Part shown: positions 1 through 8,845 of the stretch, piece after piece
Numbering within the stretch: position 1 is the stretch's first letter
Layout: each line of letters starts with the position of its first letter
Assembly (NCBI GenBank): GCA_938091995.1
Contig: CALKNZ010000046.1
Coordinates: 1-33,894, forward strand
Reading direction: 5' to 3'
Source: an uncultured Luminiphilus sp.
GTDB lineage: Bacteria > Pseudomonadota > Gammaproteobacteria > Pseudomonadales > Halieaceae
DNA: 33,894 bases
Position numbers and translations under genes: made by a program
The notes under the pieces: generated by a model
What the model was told of the DNA's origin: nothing
Database searches by the model: none
What the model saw: only the letters and a program-made list of their open reading frames with translations

Positions 1-1457
1 TCATAAATTCCCAGGATTTGCTACAGGCAACCTTAGATTCGGTTTCTGAAGCGGTGGTAACGATGTCACGAGAAGGCAAAATTCTAACCATTAATGCCGC
101 GTCAAAAGCAATGTTTGGCTATTCATTATCGGAGATTAAAGGCCAACAGATTTCGACTATCGCCCGGGAAGAAGAACTAGTCGACCTTAGCAAGGAGCTT
201 TTTGCTGATGCCAAAACAATTGAAATTGGAAGCTTCGTCAGAAGAGTGCAAACAAGACTTTCCAGAAAAGATGGGTCTCGTTTTATCGCGTCGATTGAAC
301 TTCGTGACGTGGAAATTAATGGAGACCAGGTCTTTATCAGCTTCATTATTGACCTCACTAGAAAAAAAGAATTTGAAAGTACCGTAAAAGCTTTGAGCTC
401 AGCAGTGGAAGAGTTGGCTGCTGGTATTGTGTTACTAAATAATGAATCGCAAATAACTTACAACAATGCTTATTTTTCAAAACTGCTCAACATTCCCTCA
501 CAGGTTGCCATCGCAGGGCTGTCAATCAATGAACTGTTTGATCGTGTAGCTCTTCAGATTAAAAACTTAGACGCTGTTGGTGCTGAATCAAACAAGAGGC
601 TGCTACTAAAATTTTACGAAAACCTATCCACACCTATTACGCTTTTTACAAAAACGGAGCGCATATTAAGCCTGCGCGTTCAGGCTCTTGAAGGGGGAAA
701 TACTATATTGACCCTGACCGATAATACTGACGAGCAGCAACGGCAGCTTCAGCTAGAGCAAACGACAAAACTTGCGACACTCGGCGAAATGGCGGCAGGT
801 ATTGCCCATGAGCTAAATCAACCGTTAAACGCCATAAAACTCACTGCCAACAACCTCATTAGGCAATATCAACACGATAAAGCGAAAGCCGAACAAACCA
901 TCAAGGCAAAATTGGAGCAAATCAGCAGTCAGGTTGACCGCGCCGCTAAAATTACCGACCACATGCGGACATCGGCGCGCTTGGCAAACGAGCAGCATGC
1001 AGTAGCTGATATCGCCCAGGTGGTCAAGGATACTAATCTATTGGTTGAATCCAGCTTAAGGCTTGAAAGCATTGAATTTCGAACGCAAATCGATGCTTCG
1101 TTACCCCACTGCAAACTCCATCCCATCCGACTTGAACAAGTATTGCTCAACCTCGTTACCAATGCGCGTGACGCCTATAAAGAGCGTCAAACAGACGAAA
1201 GCGTCCAATGGATATTGATTAGTGCACGTCAAAAAAACCCGCAAAGTCTCGAGCTTAAATTCGAAGACTCCGCCGGGGGCATTCCAAAAGGCGCTCTCGA
1301 GAGAGTTTTCGATCCTTTTTACACCACGAAGGAAGTCGGTAAAGGCACTGGACTGGGACTATCAATCTCCTATTCGATTATTACAGACGCTGGCGGCACC
1401 TTATCGGTAAAAAATACTGGCGTTGGCGCACAGTTCACAATACTGCTGCCTACTTAA
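1..1457 (+). CDS. PAS-domain sensor histidine kinase (5' end missing)
   Basis: Membrane-less sensor kinase fragment; the reading frame stays open to the first base, so the true start lies outside the window. Numbering from the TTG at 18, the sequence has a PAS domain at about residues 1-118 (SEAVVTMSREGKI, then FGYSLSEIKG), a second PAS-like region at about 125-240, and a HisKA dimerisation helix with phospho-acceptor His264 in AGIAHELNQPLNAIK. The ATPase domain follows, with N box (LLNLVTNARDAY), G1 box (DSAGGIP) and G2 box (GKGTGLGLSISYS). The H-box wording resembles FixL/DctB-type kinases, which autophosphorylate and pass phosphate to a response regulator. No regulator gene lies downstream; the partner, if adjacent, would be upstream of the window. 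The signal sensed cannot be told, and no haem or flavin ligand is evident. The stop codon touches the stop of the convergent phosphatase gene with no spacer. Confidence 0.93.
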   Translation, partial: INSQDLLQATLDSVSEAVVTMSREGKILTINAASKAMFGYSLSEIKGQQISTIAREEELVDLSKELFADAKTIEIGSFVRRVQTRLSRKDGSRFIASIELRDVEINGDQVFISFIIDLTRKKEFESTVKALSSAVEELAAGIVLLNNESQITYNNAYFSKLLNIPSQVAIAGLSINELFDRVALQIKNLDAVGAESNKRLLLKFYENLSTPITLFTKTERILSLRVQALEGGNTILTLTDNTDEQQRQLQLEQTTKLATLGEMAAGIAHELNQPLNAIKLTANNLIRQYQHDKAKAEQTIKAKLEQISSQVDRAAKITDHMRTSARLANEQHAVADIAQVVKDTNLLVESSLRLESIEFRTQIDASLPHCKLHPIRLEQVLLNLVTNARDAYKERQTDESVQWILISARQKNPQSLELKFEDSAGGIPKGALERVFDPFYTTKEVGKGTGLGLSISYSIITDAGGTLSVKNTGVGAQFTILLPT

Positions 1458-3110
1458 CTAGCCACTGAACTGCCGATCACCAACTCTGGCAATCAGTGCT
1501 GGCGTTTCTTCTATCGTATAATCACGATTTAAAATTGAGCTCACAAAACGCCACTGACTCACTGTCGCATCAGGGGTCATTGTCACCTTGGACCAACCTC
1601 GACGATAAGTATCGAGCGCCAGCAACTCGGGGCTACTGTCTTGCAATAGCTTTGCCAGCTGCTTCGGCGGCAAAGGGAAGTAACTTTCCAGTCCTGGACT
1701 CGTGATGCCCGGGCACCCAATCTCAACACCTACCGAAAGACCCGCCTCTGTTTCTAGATTAAAAGCCCAACCGTTGTGGGTGTCTCCTGCCACGATCACT
1801 GGGTTATTAGCCAAATTTAGCAATAGCTGATACACCCGCTCTCGGTCTGCAGGGTAACCATCCCATGCATCAAGATTCATGGGCAAATTAAAGGCTCCCA
1901 ACTGCAGTGTCCCCAGCACATAGCTGCGAATTTCCTCTGGCAGTTCCAGCATTGCCAGCTGCTCCGGGGTCATTTGAGGAATGTTAAGTTTTCCCATCAA
2001 CACTTGCTGCCCTACAAATTGCCAGGGTGCTCCCCTATCTTTACTTGCTGCCAATTGGTTAGCGAACCAGGCCAGCTGATCTTCACCTAATAATGTCCGG
2101 TTGGGATTTCGGAGCAAGGTTTCCTTAAAGTTTTGCGGCGACCGCTTAGCGTCAATTAAGTCACGCCTATAATCTAGCTGCTCATCTCGCCCTACAAGGC
2201 GCGTATCTAACATAATGATGTCTGCCAGATCACCCACTGGGAAAGATCGATAAATCGGTCCCTGATCGGTTTGCGCAGGTGTTCGAATAGGCATCCATTC
2301 ATGGTACGCCTTTCGGGCCATTTGTATGCGTGTGGCAAAATCCCCCTCTCCATCGTTGTGATTTTGTGCTCCGTTTTGCCAGGTATTATTCGCCAATTCA
2401 TGGTCGTCCCAAACACAAATCCAGGGATGGGCAGCGTGAGCCGCCTGAAGGTCGCTATCGGTGCGATAAAGACCATAGCGTTGGCGATAATCTTCAAGAG
2501 CGAGTATTTCATGCTCGGGTACTACGGCTCTTCCCAGAGAATCTACGACATAAGGATTGGCATATATCCCTTGGGCATATTCGTAGATGTAATCTCCTAG
2601 GTGCATCACCACGTCAACATCGGCCTGAGCGATATCTCGGTAAGCATTAAAATATCCTTGGGGGTAGTTGGAACAGGAACAAACCGCCAAGCTAAAAGCC
2701 TCTAACGCTCCAACAGGCAAGGTTCGCGTGCGCCCAACAGGTGAGGTCTCACCGTTAAAAATGAACCGGAACCAGTATCTAGTACCGGGTTTTAATCCAG
2801 CTGCATCGACCTTAACCGTATAGTCTCGCCCAGGCCCAGTTGTTGCCTCTCCGCGCGCCACTATCTGCTTGAATTGCAGGTCTTCTGCGACCTGCCATGT
2901 ACCCGTCAAAGACTTCAATGCGCCGTCACCCGGCAGCACTCGTGTCCACAGAATTACCCTATCACTCAACGGGTCGCCACTAGCAATGCCGTGGGTAAAG
3001 TAGGCATTTGCAGCCGCGGCCACCTCAAATCCACGTAGGGAGACCAAGCCCAAGGTCATACCCATCCCTTGCAGCACTCGCCGACGATTAACCTGTGATT
3101 TCTCGAACAT
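1458..3110 (-). CDS. phoD: PhoD-like alkaline phosphatase / phosphodiesterase, Tat-exported
   Basis: Predicted periplasmic metallophosphoesterase of the PhoD family (550 aa), which releases phosphate from phosphomono- or diesters. The N-terminus has a twin-arginine signal (NRRRVLQGM at residues 8-16, then a hydrophobic stretch ending AAAANA), as expected for enzymes exported folded with metals. An Ig-like N-terminal domain covers about residues 35-130 (THGIASGDPLSDRVILWTR). The catalytic domain follows with CSCSNYPQGYFNAYRDI, HLGDYIYEY, WDDHE and VAGDTHNGW, the metal-binding blocks of the family. A Shine-Dalgarno GAGGA sits 8 nt before the ATG. The gene lies 58 bp downstream of the outer-membrane protein gene on the same strand, so the two are probably cotranscribed. 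No Pho box was recognised, so phosphate regulation is unproven. The gene symbol is by family, not by proven orthology. Confidence 0.93.
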   Translation of the reverse strand: MFEKSQVNRRRVLQGMGMTLGLVSLRGFEVAAAANAYFTHGIASGDPLSDRVILWTRVLPGDGALKSLTGTWQVAEDLQFKQIVARGEATTGPGRDYTVKVDAAGLKPGTRYWFRFIFNGETSPVGRTRTLPVGALEAFSLAVCSCSNYPQGYFNAYRDIAQADVDVVMHLGDYIYEYAQGIYANPYVVDSLGRAVVPEHEILALEDYRQRYGLYRTDSDLQAAHAAHPWICVWDDHELANNTWQNGAQNHNDGEGDFATRIQMARKAYHEWMPIRTPAQTDQGPIYRSFPVGDLADIIMLDTRLVGRDEQLDYRRDLIDAKRSPQNFKETLLRNPNRTLLGEDQLAWFANQLAASKDRGAPWQFVGQQVLMGKLNIPQMTPEQLAMLELPEEIRSYVLGTLQLGAFNLPMNLDAWDGYPADRERVYQLLLNLANNPVIVAGDTHNGWAFNLETEAGLSVGVEIGCPGITSPGLESYFPLPPKQLAKLLQDSSPELLALDTYRRGWSKVTMTPDATVSQWRFVSSILNRDYTIEETPALIARVGDRQFSG

Positions 3111-3168
3111 GTTTTATTTCCTCACCTATCAGCCCTCGAAAGAGCGCAGCACTCCGATTATCACTACT

Positions 3169-4200
3169 CTACCGGATCTCGCCCGGTCTGACTGACAGAT
3201 TTAAACGAATAAATGGGCTCCGGGAAATATCAAATTCAGGGCCATCGAGGTCGGTACCGTTATCGAACTGTAGCGTCCGCAAACCACCAAAACCCGCACT
3301 CAGCGAAGCCCACAGACTGCCCTTCAAGCGGTGGCTAAAATCGAGACCAAAATCAAACGCATTGATATCTCTGCTAGCGGCACCCTTACCAGTATCGATC
3401 GCCCAACCAGAACCTGAAATCATACCTCCAACAGCGATGAACCAATCGGGCGAGGGTGCATAGATAACTTGAGGCCACGGCATGACCCCGCTAAGGGTCC
3501 ACTCCTCATTAATGGTGTAGGAAACCCCCACATACGGTAGCCAATAACTCTCAAAAGGTGAGTTACTTGCAAAGGCACCAAACATCCACCAAATATCATC
3601 TGAGGCCATATAACGGGTAAAAACACCACCCATAGTCTGCCAGTAAGCCGTACCTTGCTCGAGATTATTGTCGTTATAAAACGGCAATAAAAACCCCATG
3701 ACCTGCCAATCATGATTCCATTGCTTAAAGTACCCTACGCCCAAAGCCGCCGTTTCAACACTAAATTCCTGCGCTGCAGATACGCCGGGATCATCGACCG
3801 TAAAATCACTATCACTGGCATAGAAACCTAGAACCAAGGTATCAGTTTTATTGAGAAGAATCGGTAAACCTGCCGCGATACTTGCAGTGCGCTCCCGGTA
3901 ACTAATAGTGTCCCCCGCCTCTGGAAATTCGCGTACTGTCGCATCCTCGTAAAAGGACGTACCCAGGTAAGCAATCGGTAAGAAGGGCGCATTGCTGCGA
4001 GATCGAGAAAACTCAATATCAGATTCAGAAAAGGCCCGGACTTTCTCTGCTATGTAACGACCTAAAGCCGAGTCAGTATCGGCTTCCTCAGCAACAATAG
4101 ACTCTGTTACCAGCGCATCGGCACCACTCTCAGCGAGCACAGCCGTCGCGGGAATGATCACTGCGGCCACAAAAAGAAGGGAACAGCTCAATTTATGCAT
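3169..4200 (-). CDS. putative outer-membrane beta-barrel protein (DUF6268-like)
   Basis: A 343-residue protein with a Sec signal peptide (residues 1-23, cleavage after AVLA). The mature part alternates hydrophobic and polar residues with many aromatic and glycine positions (TIMGGVF-, WMFGAFAS-, LPYVGVSYTI-like strands), typical of a beta-barrel. It ends in strand-like LNLSVRPGEIR rather than a terminal Phe. The overall style matches DUF6268 outer-membrane proteins, which have no assigned function; the family call is from memory of sequence style. The segment at about residues 24-60 is acidic and probably not part of the barrel. It is the first gene of a likely two-gene unit with the PhoD-like phosphatase and is divergent from dusA. 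A link to phosphate-ester uptake is possible from context only. Confidence 0.72.
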   Translation of the reverse strand: MHKLSCSLLFVAAVIIPATAVLAESGADALVTESIVAEEADTDSALGRYIAEKVRAFSESDIEFSRSRSNAPFLPIAYLGTSFYEDATVREFPEAGDTISYRERTASIAAGLPILLNKTDTLVLGFYASDSDFTVDDPGVSAAQEFSVETAALGVGYFKQWNHDWQVMGFLLPFYNDNNLEQGTAYWQTMGGVFTRYMASDDIWWMFGAFASNSPFESYWLPYVGVSYTINEEWTLSGVMPWPQVIYAPSPDWFIAVGGMISGSGWAIDTGKGAASRDINAFDFGLDFSHRLKGSLWASLSAGFGGLRTLQFDNGTDLDGPEFDISRSPFIRLNLSVRPGEIR

Positions 4201-4282
4201 CTACTGGCATTCCAAATTAAGAAAGGCGAATTGTACGCAAGGATACTGGCACTGGCACACCGAACTACTCTACCCTACTGCC

Positions 4283-5314
4283 ATGAATGAAACCCAACCC
4301 AAGATACCCGTTGGCATATCCCCGTCACCTTGGCGATTTTGCACGGCACCCTGCATGGACTGGACCGACCGCCATTGTCGTCATTTCTGGCGTCAACTCA
4401 CCCACCGCAGCCGGCTCTATACCGAAATGGTCACCACAGGCGCACTCCTTCATGGCGATATTGATCGGCATTTAGATTACGGCCCAGAAGAGCATCCCCT
4501 TGCCTTACAGTTAGGTGGCTCAAACCCCCAAGATCTGGCCCAATGCGCCAAGCTGGCTGAAGCTAGAAGCTTCGATGAAGTGAATCTCAACTGCGGCTGC
4601 CCATCAGATCGTGTCCAAAATGGCCGCTTTGGCGCATGCCTGATGGCAGAACCCGAACTCGTTCGCGACTGTGTCGCTGCCATGCGAGAAGTCGTTGATA
4701 TTCCCGTTACCGTGAAACAGCGAATCGGAATTGACCATCAAGAGAGCTTTGACGAATTACGCGATTTTGTCGGTATTGTGGCTGAGGGGGGATGCGAGGT
4801 ATTCATCGTTCACGCACGTAAGGCTTGGCTTGAGGGTTTATCGCCCAAGCAAAATCGCGAAATACCTCCCCTCAACTATGCATGGGTTTACGCGCTCAAA
4901 CAGCAGTTTCCACACCTCACCATTGTTTTAAATGGGGGCATTCAAGACCTTGAGGAATGTGAGCAGCACCTGACTAAAGTGGATGGCGTCATGCTGGGCA
5001 GAGCTGCTTACCAAACTCCCTGGCTGTTAAGCACGGTGGACTCAAGACTCTTCGGTGACAAAGATCCCGCCCCAAACCGAGAATACGTCATCGCAAAATT
5101 GATCGAATATATCGAGATCTACTTAGCCAGTGGCGGCCGGCTGAACCACGTGACGCGGCATATTCTGGGGCTTTTTCACCAACAACCCGGTGGCCGGCTA
5201 TTTCGCAGAACACTCAGTGAGGGCGCACATCTCATTGATGCCGACGCTTCGGTATTACTGGCGGCTTTAGCTGAGGTGACACAACGTATTAGCAAAGAAT
5301 CTGTGGTTGAATAG
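4283..5314 (+). CDS. dusA: tRNA-dihydrouridine(20/20a) synthase DusA
   Basis: FMN enzyme that reduces uridine in the D-loop of tRNA with NADPH. The 343-aa product has the DusA signature APCMDWTDRHCRHF (residues 22-35), LYTEMVTTGALLHGD, the catalytic-cysteine block NLNCGCPSDRVQNGRFGACL (Cys106), VKQRIGID, and the FMN-phosphate region LNGGI / GVMLGRAAYQ. I chose the ATG at 4283: upstream codons stay open to 4154, but that stretch overlaps the divergent neighbour's start and reads as non-family sequence. The start gives a length close to E. coli DusA. The Shine-Dalgarno before it is weak. tal follows after 54 bp on the same strand. From memory, dusA-tal adjacency also occurs in Pseudomonas. Confidence 0.95.
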   Translation: MNETQPKIPVGISPSPWRFCTAPCMDWTDRHCRHFWRQLTHRSRLYTEMVTTGALLHGDIDRHLDYGPEEHPLALQLGGSNPQDLAQCAKLAEARSFDEVNLNCGCPSDRVQNGRFGACLMAEPELVRDCVAAMREVVDIPVTVKQRIGIDHQESFDELRDFVGIVAEGGCEVFIVHARKAWLEGLSPKQNREIPPLNYAWVYALKQQFPHLTIVLNGGIQDLEECEQHLTKVDGVMLGRAAYQTPWLLSTVDSRLFGDKDPAPNREYVIAKLIEYIEIYLASGGRLNHVTRHILGLFHQQPGGRLFRRTLSEGAHLIDADASVLLAALAEVTQRISKESVVE

Positions 5315-5368
5315 CCCTTCACTGCGATCTCTTCCTGCGCCCACACACAACCCACGGATGTCAGCTAA

Positions 5369-6295
5369 ATGAACAAACTAGATCAACTGCGAGGCATGAC
5401 TGATGTCGTCGCTGATACGGGCGACATCGACGCCATTGAACGTTTAAAGCCTCAGGACGCCACCACCAACCCATCCCTGCTATTGAAAGCAGCGCAAATG
5501 CCCAGATTTGAAGACCTCGTGGCCACTATTAAAGCGGGCAAACACTCTGAGGCAGCATCTTGCGACCACTTTGCCGTTGCCGTTGGTACAGAAATCATTA
5601 AATTAATCCCGGGCAGGATCAGCACTGAGGTCGATGCCCGCCTTTCTTTCAATACTCAAGCGACGGTCACTAAAGCACGAGAATTGATAGCACTCTATGA
5701 TGGGCAAGGCATTACCAGCGATCGCATCCTGATCAAAATTGCTGCCACCTGGGAGGGTATCCGTGCTGCTGAAATTCTTGAGCGAGAGGGAATACAGTGC
5801 AATCTTACCTTGGTATTTGGCTTCGCTCAGGCACAGGCTTGCGCTGATGCCGGTGTCTTTCTAATCTCGCCTTTTGTCGGGCGGATCCTCGATTGGCACC
5901 TTGCAAACACTGACCTCAAAGTAACGCGAGCCACCGAAGACCCTGGCGTGCAGTCGGTCATGCGGATATACGAACACTACAAAAGCCACGGCTATGGCAC
6001 AGTGGTTATGGGAGCGAGCTTCCGCAATACGGGCGAAATCGAGGCCCTCGCGGGCTGTGACCGCCTTACAATCAGCCCAGACCTTATGGAGGCCCTGAGC
6101 AACGATCACGAAGCGCTACCAAGAATGCTAGCGCCACTAGACACAACATTAAAAACACCAGCTCCCCTCTCTGAAGCGAACTTTCGCTGGCAAACCAATG
6201 AAGAGGCAATGGTGACTGATAAGTTATCTGATGGTATTCGGCGCTTTGCCGCCGATCAGGTGAAATTGGAACACATTCTTCTTCGGGATCATTGA
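5369..6295 (+). CDS. tal: transaldolase (class I, TalB type)
   Basis: Cytosolic enzyme of the non-oxidative pentose phosphate pathway, moving a dihydroxyacetone unit between sedoheptulose-7-P and glyceraldehyde-3-P. The 308-aa length fits the TalA/TalB family. Visible signatures are [13 protein letters not shown] (residues 30-42), EVDARLSFN (87-95), and the Schiff-base lysine Lys123 in [15 protein letters not shown], followed by [12 protein letters not shown] and [10 protein letters not shown]. The start is preceded by a modest purine run. Together with dusA it forms a plus-strand pair. Its stop overlaps the 3' end of the convergent STAS gene by 7 bp, so no terminator separates them. Confidence 0.97.
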   Translation: MNKLDQLRGMTDVVADTGDIDAIERLKPQDATTNPSLLLKAAQMPRFEDLVATIKAGKHSEAASCDHFAVAVGTEIIKLIPGRISTEVDARLSFNTQATVTKARELIALYDGQGITSDRILIKIAATWEGIRAAEILEREGIQCNLTLVFGFAQAQACADAGVFLISPFVGRILDWHLANTDLKVTRATEDPGVQSVMRIYEHYKSHGYGTVVMGASFRNTGEIEALAGCDRLTISPDLMEALSNDHEALPRMLAPLDTTLKTPAPLSEANFRWQTNEEAMVTDKLSDGIRRFAADQVKLEHILLRDH

Positions 6296-6768
6296 GCTTC
6301 CAAGGTCATGACCAAACTGTGAAATGCGGCGTGGTTATCCTCGTTAAGGCCCATTAGCGCGCGATGCGCTTCAATAACCTTGAGGCGTACCTCTTCTTCG
6401 CTGGCATTTCTTGCCGGCAAGTCACGACAACATTCGACGTCGCATCGCTCACTGCGAACCTCAAATAGCTGGCCAAAACCCATAGCCTGCAGCAGTCGGT
6501 CAATGCTGGGATCACAGCTGAAAATGGCCGGCTTAAACCCAAATTGCGTCTCAGTATTGATTGCAAGTTTAGCTAGCATTCCAAGCGTGGTGCTGTCGAG
6601 ACCTGTCGCTTCAGTCACATCAACCCAAACAGAAAGAAAATCGGGCTCGGCAAACATCCGTTCAAAATATTCGTCGAGAGCGGTGCACATCACCAAACGT
6701 ACGTCGCCCTCAAGCTTGAGCACATGCGCTCCCTCGTTGCTTCCGGCTCGGATTTGGCAATCTTTCAA
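6289..6768 (-). CDS. rssC: STAS-domain anti-sigma factor antagonist (RssC-like)
   Basis: A 159-aa protein with an N-terminal STAS domain (about residues 12-105) and a roughly 50-residue tail. Proteins of this type switch partners according to phosphorylation of a conserved Ser/Thr. Here the site reads [12 protein letters not shown], with Ser59 in the expected position; VWVDVTE supplies the preceding beta strand. The start is a TTG overlapping the stop of the upstream phosphatase gene (TTGA), with GAGG about 8 nt upstream. The next Met (residue 27) would cut into the domain. This tight coupling supports one regulatory module: the phosphatase would dephosphorylate this protein. The name follows the Pseudomonas RssB/RssC arrangement recalled from the same neighbourhood. 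A kinase for it is not in the window. Confidence 0.8.
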   Translation of the reverse strand: MKDCQIRAGSNEGAHVLKLEGDVRLVMCTALDEYFERMFAEPDFLSVWVDVTEATGLDSTTLGMLAKLAINTETQFGFKPAIFSCDPSIDRLLQAMGFGQLFEVRSERCDVECCRDLPARNASEEEVRLKVIEAHRALMGLNEDNHAAFHSLVMTLEAQ

Positions 6769-7964
6769 CTAAAGCCTCGCGTAATAAATAGGGCAGCCAC
6801 ATCGTCAGGAAGATGATTAGGGTCTACCGCCTCTAGACCCAGTCTAGTCGCCAATGTTCGCGGACTCTCCAGAGGCCCTTCCAGAAGTCGCAGCAGTGAG
6901 GCCTCTTTTTCTATCAGGTTGCCGCTGCCCAGAAGCTCGAGAATACCATCAGACAGTAACGCCAGCACAAAATGCTCAGGCAAAGTAATCTGGTGTTGGG
7001 TGTAACGCGCCTCTCGCATAAGCCCAACGGGAGGACCCTCCCCCTCCAAATATCGAACGCTGCCTTCATCGATAAGTATGGGGTGAGGCAGGTGGCCAGC
7101 AATACTGTAGGTAAGCTGATGGGTCTTAAAGTTTAAGACCCCCACAATCATGGTCGCGTACTTATTGATTACCAGTTCTAATAATTCGTTGTTAGCCAAC
7201 TCCAGCATTTCTTGCGGGCAAATCACAGTGTGATCCTCCCGGCGCAAAAAATCGGAGCGCTTACGCGCGAATAGATTCTTCAGAAGTACGGTAGCAAACG
7301 CTGATGAGCTGCCATGCCCAGAAACATCGGCAAGAAAAAAAACAATTTGGTCCTCACCCACGCTGAAATAATCAGTAAAGTCCCCACTGAGGTACAGCGA
7401 GGGCACTATTGAATGACTAAACCAATAGTCTCCCTGATGCAAAGACCCTGAAGGCAACAAGGCTCTTTGGACTTGTCGACCGGCCTGTTGATCTTGTTCC
7501 AGTACCCGCAGCGAGTGTCGAAGCTCGGTGTTACTGCGCTCGACGTCCTCTTTGCTCGCTTTCAGTTCACGTTGAAGATGTCGATGATTAACACAACGCT
7601 CTATCGAACGTTTCAACAGCCCCGGGCGTTCTTGAGGCTTCACAAAGAAGTCGGTAGCGCCCAAACCCAGAGCCGTTTTCATCGAGTCAACGTCTTGTTC
7701 GTCTGCAATGACAATAACGGGCACCTGCACATCAAAATTTCGCATGGCCCTTCGAACAGAGGCCCATGAGACGTTGGTCAGGCCGACATTACAAAGCACA
7801 CAGTCCCAGGGACTGTCAGGGCCCAGGGCCCCTTCTAAATCTGGCACCTCATCGGCCACATCAACCTCAAAGGTCCCCGTCCCAAGTGCCACAATCAGGC
7901 GCTCTGCCCTTGTCGATTGATCGTCTACGATCAGAACGCGTCTAACGTCGATCTCACTACTCAT
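6765..7964 (-). CDS. rssB: degenerate-receiver PP2C/SpoIIE-type phosphatase (RssB-like)
   Basis: A 399-aa two-domain regulator: receiver fold at residues 8-125, a charged coiled-coil linker (about 127-168), and a PP2C/SpoIIE serine phosphatase domain (about 180-398). Metal-binding motifs are SGDFTDYF (Asp195), FLADVSGHGSSSA (Asp213) and HLPDDVAALF. The receiver keeps the acidic pair Asp14-Asp15 and Lys109 (FFVKP), but the phospho-acceptor position reads LCNV with Asn59 (codon AAT), and the conserved Ser/Thr is Ala87 (VIVIADE). It is therefore unlikely to be switched by aspartyl phosphorylation. It overlaps the STAS gene by 4 bp and lies 24 bp after mlaA. Family knowledge: the phosphatase resets an anti-anti-sigma STAS partner, and in Pseudomonas the pair affects RpoS. 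The role here is inferred. Confidence 0.85.
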   Translation of the reverse strand: MSSEIDVRRVLIVDDQSTRAERLIVALGTGTFEVDVADEVPDLEGALGPDSPWDCVLCNVGLTNVSWASVRRAMRNFDVQVPVIVIADEQDVDSMKTALGLGATDFFVKPQERPGLLKRSIERCVNHRHLQRELKASKEDVERSNTELRHSLRVLEQDQQAGRQVQRALLPSGSLHQGDYWFSHSIVPSLYLSGDFTDYFSVGEDQIVFFLADVSGHGSSSAFATVLLKNLFARKRSDFLRREDHTVICPQEMLELANNELLELVINKYATMIVGVLNFKTHQLTYSIAGHLPHPILIDEGSVRYLEGEGPPVGLMREARYTQHQITLPEHFVLALLSDGILELLGSGNLIEKEASLLRLLEGPLESPRTLATRLGLEAVDPNHLPDDVAALFITRGFS

Positions 7965-7988
7965 GGCTAAGGACCATCGTTGATACCT

Positions 7989-8699
7989 TCAGAAATCTTC
8001 TCCTTCCCACCCTTCATCAAACTCAGAGAAGTCGTCCATAACTGCACCGTCATTGATTAACAAGCCGCGGCGTTGCATGTAGGCGTCTCGCAGAAAAATA
8101 TATTGATCTCCCGAGAGCAGTTCATCAGCACCAAGCAACCCGGCACGAATATCAACAAGAGAAATCGCTCTCAACCCCCACTGTGCGTCCCGCCCGCCAA
8201 TTTGGCCGGTTGGCGAAGCAAAGGCATCGAAAACGGTACCTGCCGTCCCGCGTAAAGTGCTGGGGCCCAAGAACGGCAACATCACAAAGGGACCTTGAGC
8301 AACGCCCCAGGTCGCTAATGTGTGCCCAAAGTCAGTTTGATACTGAGGAATCTCCATGTGGCTAGCAACGTCAAAGACGCCGAAAAATCCCAACGTGCTA
8401 TTAACAACAACTCGCCCCAGATTGTTCGCCCCATACTTGAAGCGACCCTGAAGAAAAGCATTTAAAGCCGCATTTACGTCAATGAAGTTCCGAAAAAAAT
8501 TGTTAACTCCCATTCGAGCTGGGGTCGGCATTACCGCCTCATAACCGACAGCGATAGGCCGAACAAGGTATTTGTCAGCCCCATTATTAAATCCATAAAT
8601 GGCACGATTAAACCCCTCTAAGGGGTCTTCTGTGGCCTGTGCTGAGCCCGCGACCGAGGACGCCATCAGCAACATCAAAGCGATAAAAACGTTGCGCAT
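7989..8699 (-). CDS. mlaA: MlaA/VacJ-family phospholipid-removal protein
   Basis: Outer-membrane component of the Mla system, which removes phospholipids from the outer leaflet and passes them to MlaC. The 236-aa product has the family blocks DPLEGFNRAIYGFN, the segment YLVRPIAVGYEAVMP, NFFRNFIDVNAALNAFLQG, VNSTLGFFGVFDVA and GPFVMLPFLGPSTLRG. I chose the ATG at 8699, which has GAGGGG just upstream; an open extension to 8804 reads as non-family sequence. The signal peptide (MRNVFIALMLLMASSVAGSA, cleavage about residue 22) has no lipobox cysteine, so this copy is probably not lipidated, unlike E. coli MlaA. The other mla genes are not in the window. It leads the run into the rssB/rssC pair. 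Confidence 0.93.
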   Translation of the reverse strand: MRNVFIALMLLMASSVAGSAQATEDPLEGFNRAIYGFNNGADKYLVRPIAVGYEAVMPTPARMGVNNFFRNFIDVNAALNAFLQGRFKYGANNLGRVVVNSTLGFFGVFDVASHMEIPQYQTDFGHTLATWGVAQGPFVMLPFLGPSTLRGTAGTVFDAFASPTGQIGGRDAQWGLRAISLVDIRAGLLGADELLSGDQYIFLRDAYMQRRGLLINDGAVMDDFSEFDEGWEGEDF

Positions 8700-8802
8700 A
8701 AACCCCTCTTTTAATCTAACTTTTATCATTACAATGGACGGTGGTGATTTGACTGCTGTAAACCCTATCAAACCTCGAGCAGCGCTACGAGGGTGGGGCA
8801 TC

Positions 8803-8818
8803 AAATCTCGCCAGATTT
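8803..8818. repeat. short inverted repeat in hrpA-mlaA spacer
   Basis: A perfect 6-bp stem AAATCT / AGATTT with the loop CGCC lies in the 146-bp spacer between the hrpA stop and the mlaA start. No T-run follows on either strand, so it is not a standard intrinsic terminator. It may mark an mRNA end or processing site; a chance hairpin of this size is also possible. Confidence 0.3.
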
Positions 8819-8845
8819 ACTAATATCTGTGTTACGCAACAACGC

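Noticed and set aside
2271-2650. Plus-strand frames opposite the PhoD-like gene
   Set aside because: Shadows of the coding strand; no motif or ribosome site.
4154-4282. N-terminal extension of dusA
   Set aside because: Overlaps the divergent gene's start and does not resemble DusA; the ATG at 4283 gives the family length.
8700-8804. N-terminal extension of mlaA
   Set aside because: Not family-like, and GAGGGG marks the ATG at 8699, which starts the signal peptide.
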